Shown piece after piece: positions 1 through 7,065 of a stretch of DNA of 64,000 nucleotides (position 1 is the stretch's first letter; every line of letters starts with the position of its first letter). The stretch comes from Tenacibaculum todarodis (lineage in GTDB: Bacteria; Bacteroidota; Bacteroidia; Flavobacteriales; Flavobacteriaceae). The stretch is taken from contig NZ_CP018155.1 in the NCBI RefSeq assembly GCF_001889045.1, positions 2,358,001 to 2,422,000 of the forward strand, given 5' to 3'. The translations under genes were made by a program, and so were the position numbers. Below the pieces are notes generated by a model. It saw nothing but the letters and a program-made list of their open reading frames with translations. It did not search any database and was not told the origin of the DNA.

Positions 1-109
1 TTATTAGAAGAATTAAAATAATAAGGTATAGATAACCAGTCTAATATTTTTTTCATGTATATGAATATAAGATGCTAAATTATTAAAATCTTATGTGTTA
101 ATATAAAAA

Positions 110-147
110 ATCTCCATCAATTCTATAATTATAGAATTGATGGAGAT
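110..147 (-). terminator. Intrinsic terminator after the secreted-protein gene
   Basis: A perfect 17-bp inverted repeat (110-126 with 131-147) surrounds a 4-base loop AATT. Read on the minus strand it is followed by a U-rich run (complement of ATATAAAAAA at 101-110). It lies 20 bases past the stop of the minus-strand gene at 167, so it most likely ends that transcript. The rest of 1-109 shows no recognisable gene. Confidence 0.8.
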
Positions 148-166
148 GATTAATATTTTGACTATT

Positions 167-676
167 TTATAATTTTTCAGTTGTCATTTCATCTTTAGGA
201 ATATTTAAAGATGTTTCAAAATTTGGTAATATTTGATCTAAGACAACTTTATTTTTCATTTTCTCTGCTTCAATAAACCACCATTTTTTTCCTTCATCAT
301 CATAAATACCTAGTAAAAAACTTTTAGATTTAATCCTCATATGTGGCATTTTCATCTGATTAAGATTTTCAATATAACATCTATATTGACCTTGTTCCTT
401 AACAATTTCAGAAACAGCTACAACATCAGCCTTTTCAAATATAAAACCTTGTCCTTTCATATTTTTAAAAGCTATTTCAATTATATTTAAAGCCTTTTCT
501 TTTCCTCCCATTAACTTAGTTACTGAAGGAAGCGTATGCTTTAAAACTGTATTAAAATCTTCACTAAGTGTAGCTTTTGACGTTATTTTAGCATCTCTTA
601 TAGCATCTTCCTTTGTTTGAGAAAATGTAGTAAAACTTACTAATAAAGCTATTATTATTAATTTTAAATTGTTCAC
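167..676 (-). CDS. Secreted protein of unknown function (169 aa)
   Basis: I do not recognise a named family. Residues 1-19 form a signal peptide (MNN-KLIIIALLVSFTTFSQ), so the mature protein of about 150 residues should be periplasmic or surface-exposed. The mature part is lysine-rich, has no cysteine pair beyond a single Cys, and contains an aromatic patch KKWWFIEAEK near residue 130 within what looks like an alpha/beta domain. The gene starts 8 bases after the stop of the SPFH-protein gene, so the two are probably co-transcribed, and a strong hairpin follows it. The neighbourhood suggests an envelope role, but no function can be assigned. Confidence 0.75.
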   Translation of the reverse strand: MNNLKLIIIALLVSFTTFSQTKEDAIRDAKITSKATLSEDFNTVLKHTLPSVTKLMGGKEKALNIIEIAFKNMKGQGFIFEKADVVAVSEIVKEQGQYRCYIENLNQMKMPHMRIKSKSFLLGIYDDEGKKWWFIEAEKMKNKVVLDQILPNFETSLNIPKDEMTTEKL

Positions 677-684
677 TTTTCTTC

Positions 685-1608
685 TTATTTATCTAATTTC
701 TTAGGTTTTTGCTTCTTCATTGCTTCACCAATTTGGTTACTTGCAGTAAAACTTGCAACCATATCGTTTAACATTTGACTTCCCGCTTGCGGAGAATTTG
801 GTAATAAAATTAAGTTAGAGTTTGTTTCTTGTCCAATAGACTGTAACGTATCATAATGTTGCGTAACAACAATTAAAGCTGATGCTTCTTGAGAATTGAT
901 ACCCACTTTATTTAAAACTTCTACAGATTCTTCTAAACCACGAGCTATTTCACGTCTTTGATCTGCAATACCTTGTCCTTGTAAACGCTTACTTTCAGCT
1001 TCGGCCTTTGCACGTTCAACAATTAATATACGTTGTGCATCTCCTTCAAACTGAGCAGCAATTTTTTCACGTTCAGATGCATTAATACGGTTCATTGCTT
1101 CTTTTACTTGTGCATCTGGGTCAATGTCTGTTACTAATGTTTTAATTATATCGTAACCATAAGTCATCATTGCATCATTTAATTCAGATTTTACAGCAAT
1201 TGCAATGTCATCTTTTTTAACAAAAACATCATCCAATTTCATTTTTGGAACTTCGGCACGAACAACATCAAACACATAAGAAGTAATTTGATCGTGCGGA
1301 TAATCTAATTTATAAAATGCATCATACACTTTTTCTTTAATTACTTTGTATTGTACCGATACTTTTAACTTTACAAAAACATCATCTAATGTTTTTGTTT
1401 CAATTATTACATCTAATTGCTGAATTTTTAAACTTAATTTACCAGCAATTCTATCAACCAAAGGTATTTTAAACCTAAGACCTGATTGTCGAATACTTTC
1501 AAATCTACCAAATCGCTCAATAATTGCAGCAGTTTGTTGTTTTACAATAAAAAATGATGAGAATATAATAATAATCCCAATAAAAATAAAAGGTGCTAAA
1601 AATACCAT
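685..1608 (-). CDS. SPFH/Band 7 (stomatin/paraslipin-like) membrane protein
   Basis: This is a stomatin-like SPFH protein of 307 residues. One N-terminal membrane segment (about residues 3-24) anchors it. The Band 7 domain follows from about residue 24 (QQTAAIIERFGRFESIRQSGL), and a charged alanine/glutamate-rich coiled coil (AEAESKRLQGQGIADQRREI, about residues 190-230) is typical for oligomerisation into membrane rings. It resembles the QmcA/paraslipin branch more than HflK or HflC, because no partner SPFH gene or ftsH is adjacent. No NfeD-like gene is next to it either. Known members scaffold membrane microdomains and protein quality control; the specific role here is not known. Confidence 0.92.
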   Translation of the reverse strand: MVFLAPFIFIGIIIIFSSFFIVKQQTAAIIERFGRFESIRQSGLRFKIPLVDRIAGKLSLKIQQLDVIIETKTLDDVFVKLKVSVQYKVIKEKVYDAFYKLDYPHDQITSYVFDVVRAEVPKMKLDDVFVKKDDIAIAVKSELNDAMMTYGYDIIKTLVTDIDPDAQVKEAMNRINASEREKIAAQFEGDAQRILIVERAKAEAESKRLQGQGIADQRREIARGLEESVEVLNKVGINSQEASALIVVTQHYDTLQSIGQETNSNLILLPNSPQAGSQMLNDMVASFTASNQIGEAMKKQKPKKLDK

Positions 1609-1720
1609 AGTTAATTTTTTTATTTAGTTAATAAATGATTTTTTGTAAAGATACTGAATTCCAGTAGTTAATTATTTGACGCATTATTTTAAAAATGTTA
1701 CATTTTGATTTTTAAATATT

Positions 1721-1728
1721 TATTTTTG
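1721..1728 (+). promoter_or_regulatory. Bacteroidota -7 promoter box for the DoxX-like gene
   Basis: TATTTTTG matches the TAnnTTTG consensus exactly and lies 16 bases before the ATG at 1745. No good -33 TTG at the expected spacing is visible, so this is a single-element call. Confidence 0.4.
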
Positions 1729-1744
1729 CTGAAAACCAAACTCA

Positions 1745-2143
1745 ATGGAAAACATACAGAATTACATAACAGAAATTTTAATCTTACTTTTTTTAATTGT
1801 TACTTTTTTACAATCAGGAATTGATAAAGTTACAGATTGGCAAGGAAACGTATCTTTTATTAGAGGACACTTTAAAGATTCTCCTTTAGAAAAATTTACT
1901 TCAATTTTAGTAGCTATTATTTTAGTGATGGAATTAGTTGCAGGTGCAATGATGTTGGTAGGAATTTTTCACATAATTACAACTGGAGATTCTAACGTTG
2001 CTTTAATTGGAACAGAACTTGCCGCTTTAAGTTTAATATTTTTATTAATAGGTCAACGTTTAGCAAAAGATTATGCTGGAGCTATGACATTGGCAGTTTA
2101 TTTTATAATTGCAATTTTTGGTGTTTATTTATTAAATAATTAA
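1745..2143 (+). CDS. DoxX-like integral membrane protein (132 aa)
   Basis: This is a small membrane protein with four predicted helices (about residues 8-26, 52-77, 84-103 and 109-130). The arrangement, with a conserved-looking charged segment after helix 1 (SGIDKVTDWQGN) and HFKDSPL before helix 2, fits the DoxX/DoxD-like superfamily. Family members are often linked to redox or sulfur metabolism, but the biochemical role of most is unknown. It is a single-gene unit: the upstream neighbour is divergent, a -7 box precedes it, and a strong terminator follows at 2186-2219. Confidence 0.75.
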   Translation: MENIQNYITEILILLFLIVTFLQSGIDKVTDWQGNVSFIRGHFKDSPLEKFTSILVAIILVMELVAGAMMLVGIFHIITTGDSNVALIGTELAALSLIFLLIGQRLAKDYAGAMTLAVYFIIAIFGVYLLNN

Positions 2144-2185
2144 AATTTATATATAATCACTGTTTTAATAAATATTTTTTATTAA

Positions 2186-2219
2186 AAAACCCTTTAAAAC
2201 AATCGTTTTAAAGGGTTTT
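2186..2219. terminator. Strong bidirectional terminator
   Basis: A perfect 15-bp stem (2186-2200 with 2205-2219) carries a 4-base loop AATC. It is flanked by A-rich sequence on the left and CTTTTTTC on the right. It lies between the DoxX-like gene (+) and the methyltransferase gene (-), which converge, so it can serve both. Confidence 0.88.
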
Positions 2220-2286
2220 CTTTTTTCGGTAATGTATTTGTATGTTTTCTTATTTAACTTTAAATTAAAGTGTAAGTAAATTGATT

Positions 2287-3141
2287 TTACTTGTTTTTTA
2301 AGACATATATAAGAGAAGAATACTCATTAGTTCGTTTTGCTCTTCTGTTTGAAGTAAAACCAATCCAAAATGCTTTAAACGGATTCATCTTCCCGTTTTT
2401 ATATTTTTCTGATAAAAGCGAAACATAAAACGAATCGAATTTCATTGGAAGCGTTTTTACTACTTTAATATTTTCCTTGGAAAATAGTTTAGAAATTGAG
2501 GTTTGAGAAAAGTGCCAAAGATGTCTTGGAACATCAAAAGCTGCCCAATGTTTTTTGTAGTGATTAGCATCGTAACTTTTATAGTTTGGAACTGCAATAA
2601 TTAAAGTTCCGTTTTCTTTTAAAAGCTCTTTTAATTGTTTAGTGTATTCTTGTAAATTTTCTACATGTTCTAAAACATGCCAAAGTGTAATAACATCAAA
2701 CTTTTTGTTTTTTAATGCTAATATATCTTCTTGTAAATTGATGTTTTTTGAAACTGCAATTTCACGTGCTTTTTTATTTGGTTCAATTCCTAAAACCTGC
2801 CAATTATTATTTTTACAAGTTGCTAAAAAATCTCCTGTTCCAGCACCAATATCTAGAATTGTTTTTTCTTCAGAATTGAATGAATTAATCAATTTCAATT
2901 TCTTTTTTAACGTGTAGTTTTTTACAAGTTGATACACTTTTTCAAACACACCTTTTTTTCCGTCTGTATGAGAAATGTAATTTTCACTTTCGTAATAACT
3001 CGATACGTTTTTAGGAACAGGAATTGTAACTAACATATCAAACTCTTCATTTTTTTCAAGTTGAAAAACTTCTTGAGAAACTGAATAATCTTTGGTTGTT
3101 AAATACGGTTTTGTATTGTTGTAAAAGTTAATTGTATTCAA
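2287..3141 (-). CDS. Class I SAM-dependent methyltransferase
   Basis: This 284-residue protein has a clear Rossmann SAM-binding fold. Motif I is ILDIGAGTGDF (about residues 95-105), the acidic ribose-binding residue is in GIEPN (about 118-122), and motif IV/post-motif is FDVITLWHVLEHV (about 148-160). A C-terminal segment contains VPRHLWHFS, found in bacterial methyltransferases that act on cell-surface or secondary-metabolite substrates. The substrate cannot be read from the sequence. It lies 141 bases downstream of mnmG on the same strand, with two copies of a parS-like palindrome in that gap, the nearer only 14 bases before its ATG. Confidence 0.9.
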   Translation of the reverse strand: MNTINFYNNTKPYLTTKDYSVSQEVFQLEKNEEFDMLVTIPVPKNVSSYYESENYISHTDGKKGVFEKVYQLVKNYTLKKKLKLINSFNSEEKTILDIGAGTGDFLATCKNNNWQVLGIEPNKKAREIAVSKNINLQEDILALKNKKFDVITLWHVLEHVENLQEYTKQLKELLKENGTLIIAVPNYKSYDANHYKKHWAAFDVPRHLWHFSQTSISKLFSKENIKVVKTLPMKFDSFYVSLLSEKYKNGKMNPFKAFWIGFTSNRRAKRTNEYSSLIYVLKNK

Positions 3142-3155
3142 ATTAAAATATAAGA

Positions 3156-3171
3156 TGTTCCACGAGGAACA
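3156..3171. promoter_or_regulatory. parS-like palindrome, copy 1
   Basis: TGTTCCACGAGGAACA is a 16-bp near-palindrome that differs from the symmetric TGTTCCACGTGGAACA at one central base. The known ParB-binding centromere consensus is TGTTnCACGTGAAACA, so the outer arms and CACG core match the class. It sits just upstream of the methyltransferase start. Confidence 0.5.
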
Positions 3172-3197
3172 TTCATTTTTTTAAACATTGTTTTGTC

Positions 3198-3218
3198 ATT
3201 CTGAACTTGTTTCAGAAT
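3198..3218. repeat. Short palindromic intergenic repeat
   Basis: ATTCTGAA (3198-3205) pairs with TTCAGAAT (3211-3218) around a CTTGT loop. The wider sequence 3194-3220 looks like an intergenic palindrome I remember from many Bacteroidota genomes; that recollection cannot be checked here. A T-rich run follows on the plus strand. It lies between the two parS-like sites. Confidence 0.5.
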
Positions 3219-3257
3219 CTTTTTTATTTTAACGAAAAATAAAGATGAAATTAAAAT

Positions 3258-3273
3258 TGTTCCACGAGGAACA
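3258..3273. promoter_or_regulatory. parS-like palindrome, copy 2
   Basis: This is an exact second copy of the 16-bp TGTTCCACGAGGAACA, 102 bases from the first. The identity continues into TTC on the right. It lies 9 bases beyond the mnmG stop codon. Confidence 0.5.
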
Positions 3274-3282
3274 TTCTTAATT

Positions 3283-5160
3283 TTATCTTCCCATGTAAAC
3301 CAATAATACAGAAATATCGCTTGGTGAAACTCCGCTTATTCTTCCCGCTTGAGATATTGTTACAGGCTTAATTTTTGTGAGTTTTTGAACTGCTTCCGTT
3401 GATAAAGATTTAATCTGTGTGTAATCTACATAAGAAGGAATCTTTAAGTTTTCTAACCTATTCAATTTGTCTGCATTATTCTTTTCTTTCTCTATATATC
3501 CAGAGTATTTTAAATGAATTACAGCTTGTTCAATAGCTTCTTTATCTATAGAATTTTCATTTAAAAACGTTGTTAATTTGGCTATAGAATTAAAATCAGA
3601 AAAGTTCAATTGCGGTCTTGCTGCAATTTTATACAGCTTCATAGATTGATTAATTAGCGTTAAATCCTTAGCTTCTAAAATAGGATTTATCTCCTCTTTT
3701 GTTACACTTGTTTCTTGTAAAAACTTAATTAATATATCTGCTTTATGTTGCTTTTCTTTAACACGATCTAATCTTTCTTGAGAGGCTAAACCTAACTCAA
3801 ATGCTAAAGGAGTTAATCTTAAATCGGCATTATCTTGTCTTAAAAGTGTTCTATATTCTGCACGAGAAGTAAACATTCTGTAAGGTTCTTCAGTTCCTTT
3901 TGTAATTAAATCGTCTATTAAAACACCAATATAAGCTTCGTTTCTTTTTAAAATAAAAGCTTCGTTTCCTTGTGTTTTTAATGCGGCATTTACACCTGCC
4001 ATTAAACCTTGTGCAGCTGCTTCTTCGTAACCAGTTGTTCCGTTAATTTGACCTGCAAAAAACAAGTTTTTAATGAGCTTAGTTTCTAATGAATGTGTTA
4101 ATTGTGTTGGTGGAAAATAATCGTATTCTATAGCATAACCATAACGTAAAAACTTCACATTTTCAAACCCATCAATAGCGCGAATTGCTTTGTCTTGAAT
4201 GTCTTCTGGAAGTGATGTAGAAAAACCATTTACATACATTTCAACTGTAGTCCAACCTTCTGGTTCTACAAATATCTGGTGCCTATCTTTTGATGCAAAA
4301 CGGTCTACTTTATCTTCTACCGAAGGACAATATCTTGGTCCGGTAGATTGTATTCTACCATTAAACATTGGAGATCTATCAAACCCTTCACGTAATAAAT
4401 CGTGTACTTTTTGATTGGTATAAGTTAGGTAACAAGAGCGTTGTTTTTGTAGTGTTTTTGTAGTTGATAAATATGAGAATTTCTCTGTAATTTCATCACC
4501 AGGTTGCTCTGTCATTTTAGAATAATCTAAAGATCTACCATCAACTCTTGGTGGTGTTCCTGTTTTCATTCGTCCAGATTCAAAGCCTTTTGCAACTAAA
4601 TCTTCAGTAATTCCTTTAGAAGCTCCTTCACCTGCTCTTCCTCCTCCAAAGCTTTTATCTCCAATATGTATTAATCCATTTAGAAAAGTTCCTGCGGTAA
4701 TTATAACAGTTTTAGCTTTTATTTCTAATCCTAAAGCTGTTTTAACACCAATAATTGTATCTCCATCAAACAATAATCCGTTAACAGAATCTTGATAAAA
4801 GTCTACGTTTTCAGTTTCTTCTAACATAGTTCTCCAGCATTCTGCAAATTGCATTCTATCAGATTGTGCTCTTGGACTCCACATTGCAGGTCCTTTAGAC
4901 TTATTAAGCATCTTAAACTGAATAGCAGTTTTATCTGTAACTATTGCGCTATATCCTCCTAAAGCATCTATTTCTCTTACAATTTGCCCTTTTGCAATTC
5001 CGCCCATAGCAGGATTACAACTCATTTGAGCAATGTTTTGTAAATTCATGGTAATTAATAAAGTGTGCGCACCCATGTTTGCGCTAGCTGCTGCTGCCTC
5101 ACTTCCTGCGTGACCTCCACCAACTACTATTACGTCATATGTTGTTGTAAACAAACTCAT
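3283..5160 (-). CDS. mnmG: tRNA uridine-5-carboxymethylaminomethyl synthesis enzyme MnmG (GidA)
   Basis: MnmG, with MnmE, installs the carboxymethylaminomethyl group on the wobble uridine of several tRNAs, using FAD and methylene-THF. At 625 residues it has the usual full length. The N-terminal FAD site is VVGGGHAGSEAA (about residues 12-23). Family signatures MSCNPAMGGIAKGQIVREID (about 47-66), GTFLNGLIHIG and FAGQINGTTGYEEAAAQG (about 369-386) are present, and it ends with the conserved GVSPSDISVLLVYM. It is flanked by parS-like palindromes on both sides. The upstream neighbour on the same strand is ybeY (46-base gap), so both may belong to one RNA-processing run. Confidence 0.98.
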   Translation of the reverse strand: MSLFTTTYDVIVVGGGHAGSEAAAASANMGAHTLLITMNLQNIAQMSCNPAMGGIAKGQIVREIDALGGYSAIVTDKTAIQFKMLNKSKGPAMWSPRAQSDRMQFAECWRTMLEETENVDFYQDSVNGLLFDGDTIIGVKTALGLEIKAKTVIITAGTFLNGLIHIGDKSFGGGRAGEGASKGITEDLVAKGFESGRMKTGTPPRVDGRSLDYSKMTEQPGDEITEKFSYLSTTKTLQKQRSCYLTYTNQKVHDLLREGFDRSPMFNGRIQSTGPRYCPSVEDKVDRFASKDRHQIFVEPEGWTTVEMYVNGFSTSLPEDIQDKAIRAIDGFENVKFLRYGYAIEYDYFPPTQLTHSLETKLIKNLFFAGQINGTTGYEEAAAQGLMAGVNAALKTQGNEAFILKRNEAYIGVLIDDLITKGTEEPYRMFTSRAEYRTLLRQDNADLRLTPLAFELGLASQERLDRVKEKQHKADILIKFLQETSVTKEEINPILEAKDLTLINQSMKLYKIAARPQLNFSDFNSIAKLTTFLNENSIDKEAIEQAVIHLKYSGYIEKEKNNADKLNRLENLKIPSYVDYTQIKSLSTEAVQKLTKIKPVTISQAGRISGVSPSDISVLLVYMGR

Positions 5161-5169
5161 TTCTTCTTA

Positions 5170-5185
5170 TGTTTCACGTGAAACG
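5170..5185. promoter_or_regulatory. parS-like palindrome, copy 3 (near-perfect consensus)
   Basis: TGTTTCACGTGAAACG contains the perfect 14-bp palindrome GTTTCACGTGAAAC (5171-5184). It matches 15 of 16 positions of the well-known parS sequence. It sits 9 bases upstream of the mnmG start codon, so a bound ParB could also affect mnmG transcription. Confidence 0.7.
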
Positions 5186-5206
5186 TATAATATAATTAAC
5201 TGATTA

Positions 5207-5620
5207 TTAGTTAATTAATGTTAATAAACAATCATTTTCTTTGGATCTCATTATTGTTTTTTGTTCTTCAGATTTATCTTTAAAACCCATATAATGAAGT
5301 ATTCCATGTATAATTACTCTATGTAATTCATCTGTAAAAGAAACCTCAAAATCTTTTGCGTTTTCTTTTACCCTTTCCACAGAAATATAAATATCTCCGC
5401 TGATTAATTTACCCATTGTATAATCAAAACTAATAATATCTGTAAGTGTATCATGCTTTAAAAATTCTACATTTAATTTGTGTAAATAAGCATCATCACA
5501 AAATATATAGTTGATTTCTCCTAATTCAAAATCTTCTTTTTCAACACAATTAGCAATCCAATTTTCTGTTGATTTTTCATCAACTAACTTAAATTCTGTT
5601 TCGTAATTAAAGGCTATCAT
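5207..5620 (-). CDS. ybeY: Endoribonuclease YbeY (rRNA maturation)
   Basis: YbeY is a small metalloprotein needed for 16S rRNA 3'-end processing and ribosome quality control. The 137-residue product has the UPF0054 metal site near the C-terminus: HGILHYMGFKD (about residues 105-115), with two histidines and the aspartate in place of the last position of the usual HGxLHLxGyDH. DIISFDY upstream matches the conserved segment before the active site. Its start overlaps the stop of the preceding secreted-protein gene by 4 bases (5617-5620), which indicates translational coupling. mnmG follows after 46 bases. Confidence 0.95.
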   Translation of the reverse strand: MIAFNYETEFKLVDEKSTENWIANCVEKEDFELGEINYIFCDDAYLHKLNVEFLKHDTLTDIISFDYTMGKLISGDIYISVERVKENAKDFEVSFTDELHRVIIHGILHYMGFKDKSEEQKTIMRSKENDCLLTLIN

Positions 5621-7047
5621 TCTTTAATTTTATTTGATTGAATAATAAAACCTTTTAACTTCTTTGAATAACCTATAAACCTGAAAGAATCTTCTAAAAA
5701 ACATGTAGAGATATTTTTGAAAGTTTTACTTTCTTCTACTCTATTTATATACTTTTTTTTATCAATTTCTTTAAAAGTAGTTTCAGGTAAATCTTCTTCA
5801 GAAGTTAAACCTTTTGTATCAATTAGTAGTTCAAAAAAACGCTTTTCCTTCTTTATTGTTGCGGTTTCAAAAGGTAATTCATCAGGCTGTCTTGGTCCAA
5901 AACCTCTTGGAACATTTATTTGAATATTTTGCATAGTTTGTTGTTGATGCCACATCATAAATTGTTGATGATGCCACCACCAATTATAATGATAGTTATA
6001 TGAAATATCTACATAATCAACTCTAACTCTAACTTTGTTAGTGTTAGTTTTATTAACAGTAATTGTTGAGTTGTATTTATTTTTCCCTGCATTTTTAAGA
6101 AAATTTTCAATTCCTTGAAACTCTTTATTTCCTTTAATTTTTGAAACTAAAGAAGCATCTAAATTAATGGTGTTTAATTTTTTTTCCGATTGCAGATCTG
6201 TAATCTTAATTTTTCCTAATTTTTTACTTAATCCTAATTGAAATAATTTATTATTATTAATATATGAAGTTGATTTTTTAAATTCCTTGTCACCATTAGA
6301 ATTATTAAAAGATTTAATTTTTGAAAACGATATTGAACTATTTTTGAAGTTTACTGCTAATACTTCTGTTATATTATCATCTTCATTTTCTTTTGTAACG
6401 GTGATGGTTTTATCGTTTAAATAACCTCTTAAAGCAGAAGTTGCACCATTTGTAACAAACTCGTTTGTCTTAATAGGGATTAAAGAATTGTCTTTAAAAT
6501 ACTTCTTTATTTTATCTTTTTTTCCAGAATAAACAAATTCACTAAAGCTTACACCCTTACTTCCTTTATATTCTTTTATTAATAATTTCTCATCAGTTTC
6601 ATATAATAATACTGAACGGTTCACTTCTCTAAATGATGCGCTATAATCATTATGTTCAATTGGTAAATTTTCAATTACTTCTTTTGTTTCTATATTAACG
6701 ACAACTTTTTTCAAGAAACTTTCTTTCTTTTTTTCAAAGCTTAAAAGCAGCGTTAGTTCGTTATTTTGTTGATGAAAAGAAACAACTTCATAAGGTTTTT
6801 CGTTTTCTAAAGGTGTAATTTCTTCTATATTTTCTCCATCAAAAATATAAGAATGAACCGTATATTGTTTGTTTTGTTTATTTTTTGAAAAAACTAAATG
6901 AAATGATTTATTATCAGATAAATCACCTGAAAAAGTGTTTTCAACTTTAAAATGTTTAGGTAGTTTAATAACACCATTTATAATAGTATTTGCCCAAGTT
7001 TTACAAATAAATAACGTCGTAAAAACTACAATCAAAAATCTTTTCAT
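5617..7047 (-). CDS. Secreted protein of unknown function with a Trp/His/Met/Gln-rich tract
   Basis: I do not recognise this 476-residue protein. Residues 1-19 are a signal peptide (MKRFLIVVFTTLFICKTWA). The long middle part (about 20-345) reads as repeated short beta strands and might be a propeller- or sandwich-like fold. At about residues 351-374 there is a striking stretch built almost only of Tyr, Asn, Trp, His, Met and Gln (it includes NWWWHHQQFMMWHQQQ), followed by a proline/glycine-rich linker. The tract could bind metal or form a sticky surface; this is inference. It sits between the DUF4175-type gene (18-base gap) and ybeY (4-base overlap), so it is part of that operon. Confidence 0.75.
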   Translation of the reverse strand: MKRFLIVVFTTLFICKTWANTIINGVIKLPKHFKVENTFSGDLSDNKSFHLVFSKNKQNKQYTVHSYIFDGENIEEITPLENEKPYEVVSFHQQNNELTLLLSFEKKKESFLKKVVVNIETKEVIENLPIEHNDYSASFREVNRSVLLYETDEKLLIKEYKGSKGVSFSEFVYSGKKDKIKKYFKDNSLIPIKTNEFVTNGATSALRGYLNDKTITVTKENEDDNITEVLAVNFKNSSISFSKIKSFNNSNGDKEFKKSTSYINNNKLFQLGLSKKLGKIKITDLQSEKKLNTINLDASLVSKIKGNKEFQGIENFLKNAGKNKYNSTITVNKTNTNKVRVRVDYVDISYNYHYNWWWHHQQFMMWHQQQTMQNIQINVPRGFGPRQPDELPFETATIKKEKRFFELLIDTKGLTSEEDLPETTFKEIDKKKYINRVEESKTFKNISTCFLEDSFRFIGYSKKLKGFIIQSNKIKE

Positions 7048-7065
7048 TTTACAAAAGGATTAAAA

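Noticed and set aside
1..21. Six codons followed by TAA on the plus strand that could be the 3' end of a gene
   Set aside because: Too short to show coding character and could occur by chance in AT-rich sequence.
2757..2771. TTTCACGTG half of a parS-like site
   Set aside because: Only one half matches; it is inside the methyltransferase coding region and lacks the second arm.
3140..5210. Replication origin with DnaA boxes near mnmG
   Set aside because: I saw no cluster of TTATCCACA-like boxes and no dnaA or dnaN gene in the window, so only the parS-like sites are reported.
5717..5923. Open frames opposite to or inside real genes, such as this one and those at 13487-13924, 32719-33171 and 33641-33985
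   Set aside because: They lie antisense to well-supported genes, have no recognisable domains, and their composition mirrors the coding strand.
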